A stretch of DNA of 64,000 nucleotides from Lachnospiraceae bacterium (GCA_009774215.1 VSNH01000003.1:1-64000), one strand, 5' to 3'. Positions 8,454-18,223 are shown, numbered from the stretch's first letter. Numbers and translations are program-made. Notes: generated by a model from the letters alone, not told the origin.

Positions 8454-9416
8454 TCACTTATCTTCCATGTCTGATTCTACATTCAGTCTTTCTTTGACTA
8501 CATATTGTGGCAGATGATTTAAATTCATAAAAATCCTGCCAACATACTCCCCCAATAATCCCAGCATAATCATAATCATCCCACAGCAGAACAACATAAC
8601 AGCTATCAAAGACGTATAGCCTGCCGCCACGGCCGGTTCCAGTAGCTTATGAATCACTGTATAAATACCGCCTAGGAAACCAATTACAGCCATGCCGCAT
8701 CCGACAATGCTCGCTATCCGCAAGGGAATCACCGAAAAGCCGGTAAACCCCTCCATCCACAAACCGAGAAGCTTCTTAAGTGTATAGCCGCTCTTTCCAT
8801 ATATGCGTTCATGGTGTTCTATCGGCACATCCGCTATATTTCTTGTAATACGCATAAAATATCCAAATATATACGGCGACGGATTTGGATAGTCTTTCAG
8901 CTTGTCCACCACAAACCTTCTGGTAACAAAAAAGCTGCTGGTATGCACATTCTTTGGCGTACCCATTACCCAGTCAGTCATCTTTCGGTTGATATTGCTG
9001 CCCCACACCCGGAATCCGCTTTCCTTCTTTCGCTGAAAATAGGCGTACACAATATCATAACCTATTTTCAGCTTCTCAATCAGAGCTGGAATATCTGCGG
9101 CATTATGCTGCCCATCATCATCCATAAACACAACGTAATCCCCTGTCACATATTCGATTGCCGCCATTCTTGCAGACTGCTGACCAAAATTCTTTGCAAG
9201 TGACAAACCGATTACGTTCTCATGACATGAGCAAACTTCCGTAATCACGCTCCAAACATTGTCTCTTGAATAGTCATTAACCAAAATGACCTGACATTCA
9301 TAATTTTCTCTTAATGTATTTAAAATATTTTCCACAACCGCTTGAATCGATTTCTCGGAATTATAGCAGGGAATCACAACTGATACCTTTTCCATTCCCC
9401 CGATCCTCGCTTCCAT
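8454..9416 (-). CDS. GT2 glycosyltransferase, ArnC/GtrB-like, membrane-anchored
   Basis: It has the GT-A opening VVIPCYNSEKS, the FMDDDGQH metal motif and two C-terminal transmembrane helices, as in ArnC/GtrB. It is a paralogue of the 1298-2251 gene. It probably loads undecaprenyl phosphate with a sugar, consistent with the SMR flippase pair and GT-C-like proteins upstream. I use ATG 9416 because GGGGTG lies 8 bases before it; an internal Met at 9395 (MEKVSVV) would also give a normal family N-terminus. Confidence 0.87.
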   Translation of the reverse strand: MEARIGGMEKVSVVIPCYNSEKSIQAVVENILNTLRENYECQVILVNDYSRDNVWSVITEVCSCHENVIGLSLAKNFGQQSARMAAIEYVTGDYVVFMDDDGQHNAADIPALIEKLKIGYDIVYAYFQRKKESGFRVWGSNINRKMTDWVMGTPKNVHTSSFFVTRRFVVDKLKDYPNPSPYIFGYFMRITRNIADVPIEHHERIYGKSGYTLKKLLGLWMEGFTGFSVIPLRIASIVGCGMAVIGFLGGIYTVIHKLLEPAVAAGYTSLIAVMLFCCGMIMIMLGLLGEYVGRIFMNLNHLPQYVVKERLNVESDMEDK

Positions 9417-9456
9417 ATGCCCATCACCCCTTTACTCATAAATCCTAAACCTATCC

Positions 9457-11190
9457 TCATTCATAAAACTTATAAACAATAAAACCTTCCCCTTCATCCG
9501 TGATTTCATAAGTACATCCCGGAAATTTTTCTTCCATCAAGTCAATGAGTTTCTCATTCGGCTCTTTCCCGGCCATAAAGTAAACATTCTCTCTAAAAAA
9601 GTCCTCTTCGTATATATGTTCAAAACCATTTTGTCTAAGCTGCTCATAATAGAGCGGCGAATTATAGTAGGAGCCGCCCCAAGATATTAAATTATAGGGT
9701 TTGCTCTTCGGATATACTCTCCACGGACCTCCTCCCTTCGACAATGACGGCTCATAAATATATAGATTTTCCGGATGCGCCATCGCATAATCCTCTCCGT
9801 TTGCCTGAGTCGTCCTCGCTCCACTTCTCCCATGTGAAAAAGAACCTGCTGCACCCAATCCCCCGTAAGGACTGCGTACACACTTGACACAAAGCATGAG
9901 CGCAAGAACGGATACGACTGCGCTTACTGCAACGCTTTCTTTCCTTTCACGATCGGTCTCCAAACCATTCCCTGCCATTCCAAGAATGGAAGGAATCACC
10001 GCAAGCAATGTCCATGCCTCAACAACTCGCTCCATCATCCTGCCGCCGTGCGCAAAATACAATGTCTCCGCCAGCCATACAAACAGCCACAGAAAAGAAA
10101 CGATATTTCTTCCGTATCCTCCTTTGCGATGCCAGAGTGCATCAGCCAAAAGGAACAATAGCAATACTACCCATACTTTGATCTGAAGCTCTATTTTCGG
10201 AAAATTGTCATGCAAATACCAAAATCCCACATCGATCGGCTCATGTACATTGCGCTCATTAATTTTTCGAAATGATTCCGTACTTATTCTCTCATCCATA
10301 AAGAACCAACCCTTGGCCAGCACATAAAATTTTTCCGACCATCCAATCTCGTCAAACAGTTCTTTATTGGACTCATAATCTAATTTGGAATAATCCGTAA
10401 AATTAGCCCTTTCCGCATGATATTCCCGAAATTCTCCCCAGTCGTCCAACGCCTCGTGTATCTTATGAATGCCTACGGAAATAATTACAGTACTACAAAT
10501 CACCAGAAAGGAAAGTGCCATCTTTTTCACTTTCTGCCTGTCAGAAGCTTTTAAAAAATATCTGAGTACCTCGAAGCAAACTGCCGCCGCCGCGCTTCCC
10601 AAAACCAGATAGCCCACCTTCGATCTGATATTAACCGAAAAAAACATAAAGAAAAAAATCAAAATATTCTTTATGACAATATCTTTCCTACTGCATTCCT
10701 CCTTTTTCTCAATCAGCATCAGAGAGATTGCCGCAATGCCGCAGTACGCAGATACCAGCGTAAACTGGATAATGACAGAATAATAGATAAACATACCAAA
10801 GTACAACAGACAAAACATGCTTCCACCCCATTTGGGAAAAGCTGTTACGCAGCAATAACATACTGCCGTCAAAGATAAATCAATAAGAATTAGAAAACTA
10901 AGGGTGTACCAGGGAATCCCTGCATGAATCATATAGAGAGCCGATGCCATCCTTCCCCACAGAAACAGGCTGAAAATTGTATTTGCTTCCGGCTTTCCGG
11001 TTCTGCCCCCCGATACACAGCCCATCAGAAATGCGTCATCATTCGTTTCAAATATAATCGGAACCAGCAGCCACGTCAATAGCAGTAATGCAAAAACGAA
11101 AACGGCCGAAAACAGCAGTTTATGACTGTCACGTAGTGCCCTTATCTTAAGAATATTTCTCTTTACATTCTCCATCGTATCCGCTCTCAC
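9457..11190 (-). CDS. Polytopic membrane protein, GT-C-like
   Basis: This 577-residue protein has about ten hydrophobic helices and a soluble C-terminal region of about 140 residues. Just after the first helix is an acidic NDDAFLM motif, the position of the catalytic aspartates in GT-C (polyprenyl-phosphate-sugar dependent) transferases. I do not recognise the exact family. The first codon is GTG overlapping the preceding stop (GTGA, 11187-11190); ATG 11175 is the alternative. It sits between a GT2 that could load undecaprenyl phosphate and an SMR flippase pair, which supports an extracytoplasmic sugar-transfer role, but this is inference. Confidence 0.65.
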   Translation of the reverse strand: MRADTMENVKRNILKIRALRDSHKLLFSAVFVFALLLLTWLLVPIIFETNDDAFLMGCVSGGRTGKPEANTIFSLFLWGRMASALYMIHAGIPWYTLSFLILIDLSLTAVCYCCVTAFPKWGGSMFCLLYFGMFIYYSVIIQFTLVSAYCGIAAISLMLIEKKEECSRKDIVIKNILIFFFMFFSVNIRSKVGYLVLGSAAAAVCFEVLRYFLKASDRQKVKKMALSFLVICSTVIISVGIHKIHEALDDWGEFREYHAERANFTDYSKLDYESNKELFDEIGWSEKFYVLAKGWFFMDERISTESFRKINERNVHEPIDVGFWYLHDNFPKIELQIKVWVVLLLFLLADALWHRKGGYGRNIVSFLWLFVWLAETLYFAHGGRMMERVVEAWTLLAVIPSILGMAGNGLETDRERKESVAVSAVVSVLALMLCVKCVRSPYGGLGAAGSFSHGRSGARTTQANGEDYAMAHPENLYIYEPSLSKGGGPWRVYPKSKPYNLISWGGSYYNSPLYYEQLRQNGFEHIYEEDFFRENVYFMAGKEPNEKLIDLMEEKFPGCTYEITDEGEGFIVYKFYE

Positions 11191-11534
11191 TCCCAGTTAA
11201 ATAAAACAATTCCCGCAAGAATCACACAAGCGCCCAACGCTCTGACCTTTCCGATATGTTCCTTCAATACAAAATATCCTAACAGCAATACGAAAATATA
11301 GGAAAATGTTCCCAATACAGCCACATACTTATACGGAACATAACGCATAGCAATCATATTAATAAACATTGTGCCGAACATCAAACCATAGGCCGCCATC
11401 ACCCTGATATGGAAAATTCTCCGGATGCCCTTTTCCCCTTCGTTGGCCTTCGCCTCTTTTTTCATGAGAAGCTGTGATATCGCTGCAATCAGACCGCTGC
11501 ATATATATAATAAAACTGCAATCCACCTATTCAT
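11187..11534 (-). CDS. SMR/EamA-type small flippase subunit (ArnE/ArnF-like), second of a pair
   Basis: This 115-residue protein has four predicted transmembrane helices, an early LIAAISQLLMKKEA segment and the GYFVLKEHIG motif typical of small multidrug resistance/EamA half-transporters. It overlaps the preceding SMR gene by 8 bases. Paired genes of this size behave like ArnE/ArnF, which flip undecaprenyl-phosphate-aminoarabinose as a heterodimer. Here the pair would flip an undecaprenyl-phosphate sugar made by the nearby GT2 enzymes. Confidence 0.78.
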   Translation of the reverse strand: MNRWIAVLLYICSGLIAAISQLLMKKEAKANEGEKGIRRIFHIRVMAAYGLMFGTMFINMIAMRYVPYKYVAVLGTFSYIFVLLLGYFVLKEHIGKVRALGACVILAGIVLFNWE

Positions 11535-11901
11535 GATAATTTACCATCATTAACCCTATAAATATAACAACACTGCCCACAATATTGAAGAAAGTAATAT
11601 GCTCCTGAAATACCAGTGCAGACCACACCAACCCCCAGAATACTACCGTACCTTTATTTAAATACGCCTGCGCCAGATCTACTTTGCTTAAAATAGCCTG
11701 CCATGCCACCGCATATATACCCAAAACTGCCACAGCAGCCATCAGGATAGCTGCCGTCTTAAAGGCAAACAATCCTTCTCGCTGCCAGGACATCGATGCT
11801 AGCTTCATCAAAACAGAGTTTAATGAAAATATGACATTCATAATCTGCATAAGTAAGAACAACGTCACATTTTTCTTTGATATTAATGATTTCAATTTCA
11901 T
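11527..11901 (-). CDS. SMR/EamA-type small flippase subunit (ArnE/ArnF-like), first of a pair
   Basis: This 124-residue protein with four hydrophobic helices ends like other SMR/EamA members (QEHITFFNIVGSVVIFIG). A -10/-35 promoter lies 32-60 bases upstream of its start, so this pair can be transcribed independently of the long upstream series. It overlaps its partner by 8 bases. The flippase role is inferred from size, pairing and the adjacent GT2 and GT-C-like genes. Confidence 0.78.
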   Translation of the reverse strand: MKLKSLISKKNVTLFLLMQIMNVIFSLNSVLMKLASMSWQREGLFAFKTAAILMAAVAVLGIYAVAWQAILSKVDLAQAYLNKGTVVFWGLVWSALVFQEHITFFNIVGSVVIFIGLMMVNYHE

Positions 11902-11932
11902 TGGTTTCCCGTCTTTTGCTTAATTAAATTCT

Positions 11933-11961
11933 ATTTTAACATAAATACAACGTCCATTCAA
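11933..11961 (-). promoter_or_regulatory. Predicted sigma-A promoter before the SMR pair
   Basis: On the minus strand TTGAAT (11956-11961) and TAAAAT (11933-11938) are separated by exactly 17 bases. The site lies in the 74-base gap before the first SMR gene, 32 bases from its ATG. Four of six and five of six positions match the consensus. Confidence 0.55.
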
Positions 11962-11975
11962 CTGCCCCACGCAAG

Positions 11976-13439
11976 CTAATCCTCTTCCTCTCTCTCCACC
12001 ACTGCCACTGTCTCTTTGCCCCACAGCCTCGCGGCGGCTCCGTTTTTCCAGTTTTCCGTGTCATCCGTTATCCTCGGAGTCTGAATCACAGGCGAATCAA
12101 AATACTTTTTATCCACCTCGACTACAACATTCTGCTCTTCCGAATCTCTAATCGCAATCAAGCATTCCTGCCACGCATCATGGATTTCTTTCGCATCTCT
12201 GACAGCCGACACGGTCTGCACCCAAGGTAGTCTGCTTATACCCTGACCGTACACCAGCGTAGAATAAATCAGCAAAAAGACAAAACCTATCAAAGCAACC
12301 TCTATATGGCCCGGCTTAGCAAATGCCGCATAACCAGACAACCCTTTTACATACATACCAAAACAGATTGAAGTAACTATCATCCCAACCATAAAGACAA
12401 AATCGAGCACAAAATATAGCCTGTTAGGGAAAAAGCTGACCCCCGTATACCCAAGCGCGATTGGAAAAGCATTAATCGCCAGCGCCGCAAGAGAAAGGCA
12501 GCCCGCTAAAAGCGGATATATCCCCCGCATCGTTCTTACAGTATGACGAATGCCAATATAGACACCCATAACCAGAAGAGCAATAAAAAGCGGCTGCTGA
12601 ATCATATGCTTCAAAATTCTCACAGATATTTTTACTGTCTCAACAACTGCTCCTATCAGATCGACTTCTGAGGTATAACTCTCATACCTCGCATAATTTC
12701 CAGGTGCCGCAACCGCAATCACCCCGCTCACAAACATAAACCAAAACGGAATCGTTTTTTTCCATAGGGGTTTCTTCTCCCTGATGCTAAAATAAGCCCA
12801 CAATATCATATAAGTCATGCCCGGCAGAATGGCCTCCGCATAAAAATTGCAGGCCGATGCGCCAATGACACAGAGAAGAATCTTGATAATCCAACTGCTC
12901 TTCTCCCTATAAAAGTACAAAATTGTCAATGTGATCGTCACCAGACCCAAAGTCATCGCCATCATATAGCCGGAACCGACAAACCAATAATAAATCTCTG
13001 AATATATATTCGTATTTAGGAAGACAAACAGAAACGCTAAGATATATGCGGCAATATTTTCTCTTTTTGTTTCACCTAAAATCTCTGTTGCCGCTGTAGC
13101 AATCATCATAAACAACGCTATCATAAATGCAATGAACAAAAGAATCATTTCTACGCCAATACCATAACTCTCCAGCGGAAACAATACCAGCGGATGAATC
13201 AGCGCTCTAATAAACGCATACAACCACACACCCGACCATGTAGTATACCGCATATTTGCATAGCGAACACTATCCATAAACATCGAATTTTTATGAACAT
13301 GGTACGCTGTCGAAAAATCATCTGTTGAAGGCAGCGTGAAAAAAATAGTATATACCATCGGTAACAGTAAGATTCCGATCATCAGGACACATATTATAAA
13401 TTTCCAATTTCCCGCAAGCTTTTTCTTTAATTCACTCAT
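11976..13439 (-). CDS. DUF6056-like polytopic membrane protein (possible GT-C)
   Basis: This 487-residue protein has about eleven hydrophobic helices. After the first helix is the segment PSTDDFSTAY, whose DDF motif is typical of the DUF6056 family and sits where GT-C transferases hold catalytic acids. A soluble tail of about 80 residues ends in acidic residues. Its ATG follows the GT2 stop directly (TGAATG), so it is co-translated with that DPM1-like enzyme. It could use the lipid-linked sugar that enzyme makes; not proven. Confidence 0.72.
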   Translation of the reverse strand: MSELKKKLAGNWKFIICVLMIGILLLPMVYTIFFTLPSTDDFSTAYHVHKNSMFMDSVRYANMRYTTWSGVWLYAFIRALIHPLVLFPLESYGIGVEMILLFIAFMIALFMMIATAATEILGETKRENIAAYILAFLFVFLNTNIYSEIYYWFVGSGYMMAMTLGLVTITLTILYFYREKSSWIIKILLCVIGASACNFYAEAILPGMTYMILWAYFSIREKKPLWKKTIPFWFMFVSGVIAVAAPGNYARYESYTSEVDLIGAVVETVKISVRILKHMIQQPLFIALLVMGVYIGIRHTVRTMRGIYPLLAGCLSLAALAINAFPIALGYTGVSFFPNRLYFVLDFVFMVGMIVTSICFGMYVKGLSGYAAFAKPGHIEVALIGFVFLLIYSTLVYGQGISRLPWVQTVSAVRDAKEIHDAWQECLIAIRDSEEQNVVVEVDKKYFDSPVIQTPRITDDTENWKNGAAARLWGKETVAVVEREEED

Positions 13440-14450
13440 TCACTTTCCCCCTCGCTCGATGATCTCATCGCTGATTTTCACCGACTCTTCGTTTAATATT
13501 TCATCCTTCTCCGCATCATACTCCAGCTTCCGCACATGGTACTGCACATCCTCCAGTATCCTGCGGTTAGCCGCTATCGTATCCGCCAGCAGACCGATCA
13601 CAAACGTAATAAAACCGATAATCAGCAATGTACATGCCAGAATCAAGGACTGCACATGCCCGTTCCCGGCGCCGCGGAAATAAAACCCAAGAAACCGAAT
13701 CCCGATTCCCAAACCGATCAGCGACGGCAAAAGCGCCACAAGCGAAAAGCAGTACAGCGGCTTGTACCACATAAAAGCGCGCAGAATCGTCAGCATGGAT
13801 TTTTTCACATATCCCCACATACTATGAAACAGTCTGGAACTTCTAAGCTCCGGATTCGTTCTGATCGGAACGCTCATAATAGCCATTTTACTTCTGCCGG
13901 CCTGTACGATTGTCTCAAGAGTATAGGTATAGTCATTGACCACATTGAGGCGCATTGCCGCCTCCCTGCTAAAAGCGCGGAATCCGCTGGGCGCATCCGG
14001 TATATCTGTGTGGGATGCCTTTCGCACCACCCAGCTTCCGAAATGCTGTAATTTCTTTTTGATCGGAGAAAAATGCGCCGTATCGTCAATGGGTCTCTCT
14101 CCGATCACCATATCCGCTTTCCCCTCCAGAATAGGTCGCACAATGGTCTCGATATCTTCTCCGCAGTACTGGTTGTCCGCATCGGTATTCACAATAATAT
14201 CCGCCCCGTGACGCAGACAGGCGTCGATGCCCGCCATAAACCCTTTGGCCAATCCCTTGTTCTGCCTGAAATTGACTACATAATGCACGCCCCAGTTTCT
14301 CGCGACCTCCACGGTATTATCCTTGCTTCCGTCGTTGATAATTAAATATTCTATCTCATCAATACCGTCCATTTTTTTTGGCAGATCGTTCAGGGCAATC
14401 TCTAACGTTTCCGCCTCGTTATAACACGGTATCTGAATCATCAGTTTCAT
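13440..14450 (-). CDS. DPM1-like GT2 glycosyltransferase with C-terminal membrane segments
   Basis: It begins IQIPCYNEAETL, has NTDADNQY (the DXD-type metal motif) near residue 100 and two C-terminal hydrophobic helices, then a charged tail. This is the polyprenyl-phosphate mannosyl/glucosyltransferase type. It overlaps the GT4 gene by ATGA (14447-14450) and is followed without a gap by the DUF6056-like gene. Together they suggest lipid-linked sugar synthesis followed by use outside the membrane. Confidence 0.88.
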   Translation of the reverse strand: MKLMIQIPCYNEAETLEIALNDLPKKMDGIDEIEYLIINDGSKDNTVEVARNWGVHYVVNFRQNKGLAKGFMAGIDACLRHGADIIVNTDADNQYCGEDIETIVRPILEGKADMVIGERPIDDTAHFSPIKKKLQHFGSWVVRKASHTDIPDAPSGFRAFSREAAMRLNVVNDYTYTLETIVQAGRSKMAIMSVPIRTNPELRSSRLFHSMWGYVKKSMLTILRAFMWYKPLYCFSLVALLPSLIGLGIGIRFLGFYFRGAGNGHVQSLILACTLLIIGFITFVIGLLADTIAANRRILEDVQYHVRKLEYDAEKDEILNEESVKISDEIIERGGK

Positions 14451-15421
14451 GTAGTCATCCCCTGCTCTTCCGCAATTCTTACAATCAGCGCCGCCAGACT
14501 CTCCGCATTCCCCATCTCTACATAGTAATGCGTATTGTCCGGTTTGAAAAGCTCATGGTTCGCCTCATTGTCACCCAGAATCATTTTCTTCTGCATGGCC
14601 TCATAGATATACGCCTTCCCGGGGATTGTTCTTTTCGCCTTATCAATATCCGCGTTAAAATGTCCCGCAAGGCACAGATCCGCTCCGGCTATCTCATCTG
14701 CCAGCTCCTGCTGTGAAAGCCACTCAATATATTGTATATTATTTCCTATATATCGGTCAACTCCCTTTTTCTCAGGCCCTATGACAATAAACTGTATTTT
14801 ATCATGATCTCTGAGAAGCTCCGCCGCCTTAATCACAGTTTCCACTCCCTGCAGCGGTAAAATGCTTCCGAAATACAAGACCGTATACTTATCCGGATAT
14901 CTTTTACTTTTGGGGCTTCTCGGATAATAGATCATCCGATCCGCCTCGAGATACAACACTTCCATTTTATCATAATCAGCGCAAAATTCTGATGCGAAGA
15001 AATCTCCATGCGCTTTCGTATCCACGATAATATGATCCGCCAGCTTCAAGGTTCTTTCGTCTATCCGATGTAATATACCGGCCGCCAAAGAACCTTTTTT
15101 GATTATCTTTCTGTCGCATACAAACGTGTCATACAGGGAAATAAAAAAATCAATCACAACCTTACAGTTTCTGAATTTTCTCCGGAAAAAGGGGAGAACA
15201 AGCTGCGGCGCAAACCCTATAAATACCACATCATAGCTGCGGCAGTTTTCCCGTATTAACGAGCCGTACACCTGAAACAGCCGCTTGCAATATCCCGAAG
15301 CATCCGAACCGATTACCCTCAGCTTCGAGGCGTGCTTTGCAAGAAGCGCAATCTCCTGACTGTTTCGAATATAGTCTATATTTTTTGTTGTGATAAAAAG
15401 AATCTTTTTGTCACCTATCAT
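14447..15421 (-). CDS. GT4-like (GT-B fold) glycosyltransferase
   Basis: This 324-residue protein has a GT-B layout. The C-terminal half contains VLYFGSILPLQGVETVI, IVIGPEKKG and the acidic/glycine-rich AKRTIPGKAYIYEAMQ segment that binds the nucleotide in GT4 enzymes. I start at ATG 15421 (MIGDKKILFITTKN) because GGGG lies 7 bases upstream; the open frame up to 15484 lies inside the upstream gene. It overlaps the sulfatase-fold gene by 11 bases. The acceptor is unknown. Confidence 0.82.
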   Translation of the reverse strand: MIGDKKILFITTKNIDYIRNSQEIALLAKHASKLRVIGSDASGYCKRLFQVYGSLIRENCRSYDVVFIGFAPQLVLPFFRRKFRNCKVVIDFFISLYDTFVCDRKIIKKGSLAAGILHRIDERTLKLADHIIVDTKAHGDFFASEFCADYDKMEVLYLEADRMIYYPRSPKSKRYPDKYTVLYFGSILPLQGVETVIKAAELLRDHDKIQFIVIGPEKKGVDRYIGNNIQYIEWLSQQELADEIAGADLCLAGHFNADIDKAKRTIPGKAYIYEAMQKKMILGDNEANHELFKPDNTHYYVEMGNAESLAALIVRIAEEQGMTT

Positions 15422-17105
15422 ACACATTCCCCGTCTCATACATAGCGTCCGCATCACTCGCATGCCCCGGCTGCATATACTCAATCATATGATCTTCCTC
15501 TCCTCCTTCGTAAAACAGGAATCGTCTCTCCCTCTGATCCCCCTCTTTCCAGTCAAAAATCTGGTCGCTCCCAGCCCCATTCAACAGTCTTACATAAGCT
15601 TCCTGCAGATCTTCGTAAGAAATCGGCGCCTCCGACACAGAAAAATCATGGCTCTCTTCCATACCCTTTACGAAGAAAATCGGATTCTGCTGCTCGTGAT
15701 AATCCCCTATGATATTGCTGTAACCATGATCGGCCATAACGATAATCACCGAATTATCATACACGCCCGCCTCCTTCAATTTATCCAGATATGCTTTCGT
15801 GATTGTCAGAGAAGCCTTTACATTATCCTCATAAGAGCCGTCCTCCGCGGCAATTTCCTCCACGTTTTCATTCAAATTAAAGGGCGGATGTCCTCCCGCA
15901 ATGTGAATAAAGCGAAAACATTTCCGATCAGTCAAATCAATCTCCGCACTCTGCATCCTGTCATAAAAGCTTTTATTTGTGCTGCTGTAAACAGTTTCTC
16001 CCTCCGGCGGAATCTTGATCCGGTTAAGATGATTCAAGTTAACAAACATATAGGGTTTCAGGCAATATGGCGCATAGCGGAATCCCGTTAACTGTAACTG
16101 CCACTTTATCATCATCAGTTTACTGCCGACACCTCTCTTGCCGGGAATCACATTTTCGAACCGTTTCTTTCCCTCATCATTGGCCAGAAGCTCCTGTTCA
16201 TAAAGCCCGATCTGCCAGCCTTTCTGCTCTAAATCTGAGAGCAGCGGCGAATCCGCGTAGGCTCTCGCCTCATATTCACGGAACTCCACCTCATTTTCAA
16301 ACCATTCTCCCGACAAGATATAGGGAACGGAATTTCGGGTTGCCGGGTACACGCCCATCGTATTCCGATAATAGGTGAAATCAGTGAAAATGTCCTGATA
16401 ATCCGGGTTATCTTCCATGAGCGCATTCATCGCCCGGGCATCCACTGCATCCAGTATAAGAATGACCAAATTTTGATCCTCGGACATTTGAAACATGTTT
16501 TTGTCCGTTACCGTCAATCCAAGCTTTTTCTCAAATCCGTGATTACTCAGCGCAAGTGTGAGAAGCGTCACGCAAAACATCAGTGTCATACAGATACTTA
16601 CGACTCTGACCATGCTCTCAAAAAATCGATCCTTTGTCTTATGATAAACGATCGCAACTACAAGCACAACCACAATCCATAAAACGTAGGACTGCACATA
16701 TTCCTTCCTGTAAAGACTCCAGTCGATATTCGATCCGTCCAGTAACGGCAGACTGCCCGTCAAAATATTCCCCTGAATATACAGACTTAGGAAAACAACA
16801 AAATAAACCGCCAATCCGAGCCGATATATCGTTTCGCCGCATTTTCTCAGAATAGCAAACCCCAGAATGTTGCAGACACAGGCCACACCGAAAACAAAAA
16901 GCATGATCGGTGCAAGGAGATATGCATCAAACCAAAATTCGTTCTGATTCATAAACAACAGTTCAAACGGTGCAAAGATAAAGAGCATAAAGCAAGTTAC
17001 AACGGAAAGCCATATACCCTCTCCCCTGAAAAACTCGAATTTTCGATTGCGGTCTTCTCCCTTTTCATTTTTCTTTCCTGCCTGTACACCGGTTATATCT
17101 TTCAT
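15411..17105 (-). CDS. Membrane-anchored sulfatase/alkaline-phosphatase-fold transferase
   Basis: About five N-terminal transmembrane helices (residues ~30-200) precede an extracytoplasmic alkaline-phosphatase-superfamily domain. This begins LVILILDAVDAR (metal Asp), then YPATRNSVPYILSG with the likely Thr nucleophile, HIAGGHPPF, and VIIVMADHGYSN (second metal site). The same plan is seen in lipoteichoic acid synthase and phosphoethanolamine/phosphoglycerol transferases. Its ATG overlaps the phosphonopyruvate decarboxylase stop (ATGA, 17102-17105). That coupling to phosphonate synthesis suggests it handles a phospho- or phosphono-substituent on a surface polymer. Hydrolase activity is the alternative. 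Confidence 0.8.
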   Translation of the reverse strand: MKDITGVQAGKKNEKGEDRNRKFEFFRGEGIWLSVVTCFMLFIFAPFELLFMNQNEFWFDAYLLAPIMLFVFGVACVCNILGFAILRKCGETIYRLGLAVYFVVFLSLYIQGNILTGSLPLLDGSNIDWSLYRKEYVQSYVLWIVVVLVVAIVYHKTKDRFFESMVRVVSICMTLMFCVTLLTLALSNHGFEKKLGLTVTDKNMFQMSEDQNLVILILDAVDARAMNALMEDNPDYQDIFTDFTYYRNTMGVYPATRNSVPYILSGEWFENEVEFREYEARAYADSPLLSDLEQKGWQIGLYEQELLANDEGKKRFENVIPGKRGVGSKLMMIKWQLQLTGFRYAPYCLKPYMFVNLNHLNRIKIPPEGETVYSSTNKSFYDRMQSAEIDLTDRKCFRFIHIAGGHPPFNLNENVEEIAAEDGSYEDNVKASLTITKAYLDKLKEAGVYDNSVIIVMADHGYSNIIGDYHEQQNPIFFVKGMEESHDFSVSEAPISYEDLQEAYVRLLNGAGSDQIFDWKEGDQRERRFLFYEGGEEDHMIEYMQPGHASDADAMYETGNVYDR

Positions 17106-18223
17106 TGGATTGCCCTCATAAATCCTTCCTTATTTTCCCGTGCGCTCTCCTTCGGTCTTCCCAGATCTGCCCTTGCATCGAGCGCCACAGGTATTTCCCA
17201 GAAAACAGGCCCCCTCTTTTCCCCGATCCATTGCCCTATCCGCTTCACCTCTTCCATGGTTTCCAGCCGCTTCGCCTCACGGTATCCTGCCGCCCGCGCC
17301 ATCTGCGCAAAATCGGTTCCCTGACAGCCTGTGGGCATAGCGCCCACGGACTCATGGGCCTGATTGTTGATAACGATATGATAAAAATTCTCCGGCTGCT
17401 GTGATGCGATAAAAGGAAGCGCTCCCATGTGCATCAATGCCGCTCCGTCACCGTCAACACATACAATTTTCTTATCCCGTTTATTCTCTGCAATTCCCAA
17501 GGCGATCATGGAAGCATGTCCCATGCCTCCCACGGTCATAAAAATATTGTCGTGGTTTCCGTATATCTTCTCGCTCTGCTCATACAGTTCTCTGGATATT
17601 TTGCCAGTGGTCGATACGACCACTGCATCGCCGGGCAGATTTTGCAAAATATGCCCCAGCGCCTCCTCCCGTATCATAGAGCTGCCGTTTTCCCACACAA
17701 AGGATTCCGCCTTATCGAATGTGCCCTTTTTTACGATCACTGCAAACTGATCTCCCTGTTTCAGCGTCCCTTCCGCCTCCGCCAGTATTTCATCCAGCTC
17801 TGTGTCTGTGGTGTCCTTATCGATCACGCGATAGGGAACAGACAGCGTATCAAACAATTCACAGGTGATCTTCCCCTGAAAAACATGCTGGGGCTCATCC
17901 TTGATGCCCGGCTCTCCCCGCCATCCCACAATAAACAACATAGGGATCCCATACACATCCCGGTTCGCCAGCGACGCGAGAGGGTTCACCGCATTTCCGA
18001 TACCGGAATTCTGCATATAAACACATGCAGGCCGGGAAGTCGCCAGATAGCTTCCGATCGCCATCCCCACTGCGGCGCCTTCATTTACTGTCACGTAATG
18101 CCGCAGATTCCCTTTGTAAGTCTGTATCCCGTCGCAGAACTGCTTTAACGTGGAATCCGGTACCCCCGTGATCGTAGTAATTCCCATTTGTTCTAACTGC
18201 TCCAGCAATCTAAAAGCTTTCAT
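17102..18223 (-). CDS. aepY: Phosphonopyruvate decarboxylase
   Basis: This thiamine-diphosphate enzyme converts phosphonopyruvate to phosphonoacetaldehyde, the step that pulls the unfavourable PepM reaction forward. The 373-residue sequence has the pyrimidine-domain glutamate (VNEGAA, Glu48) and the diphosphate/Mg motif VDGDGAALMHMG ending in INN (residues 257-287). Length and the opening GITTITGVPDSTLKQF match the family. It overlaps the nucleotidyltransferase by 14 bases and the sulfatase-fold gene by 4. With PepM and PhnW it completes 2-aminoethylphosphonate synthesis. Confidence 0.93.
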   Translation of the reverse strand: MKAFRLLEQLEQMGITTITGVPDSTLKQFCDGIQTYKGNLRHYVTVNEGAAVGMAIGSYLATSRPACVYMQNSGIGNAVNPLASLANRDVYGIPMLFIVGWRGEPGIKDEPQHVFQGKITCELFDTLSVPYRVIDKDTTDTELDEILAEAEGTLKQGDQFAVIVKKGTFDKAESFVWENGSSMIREEALGHILQNLPGDAVVVSTTGKISRELYEQSEKIYGNHDNIFMTVGGMGHASMIALGIAENKRDKKIVCVDGDGAALMHMGALPFIASQQPENFYHIVINNQAHESVGAMPTGCQGTDFAQMARAAGYREAKRLETMEEVKRIGQWIGEKRGPVFWEIPVALDARADLGRPKESARENKEGFMRAIQ

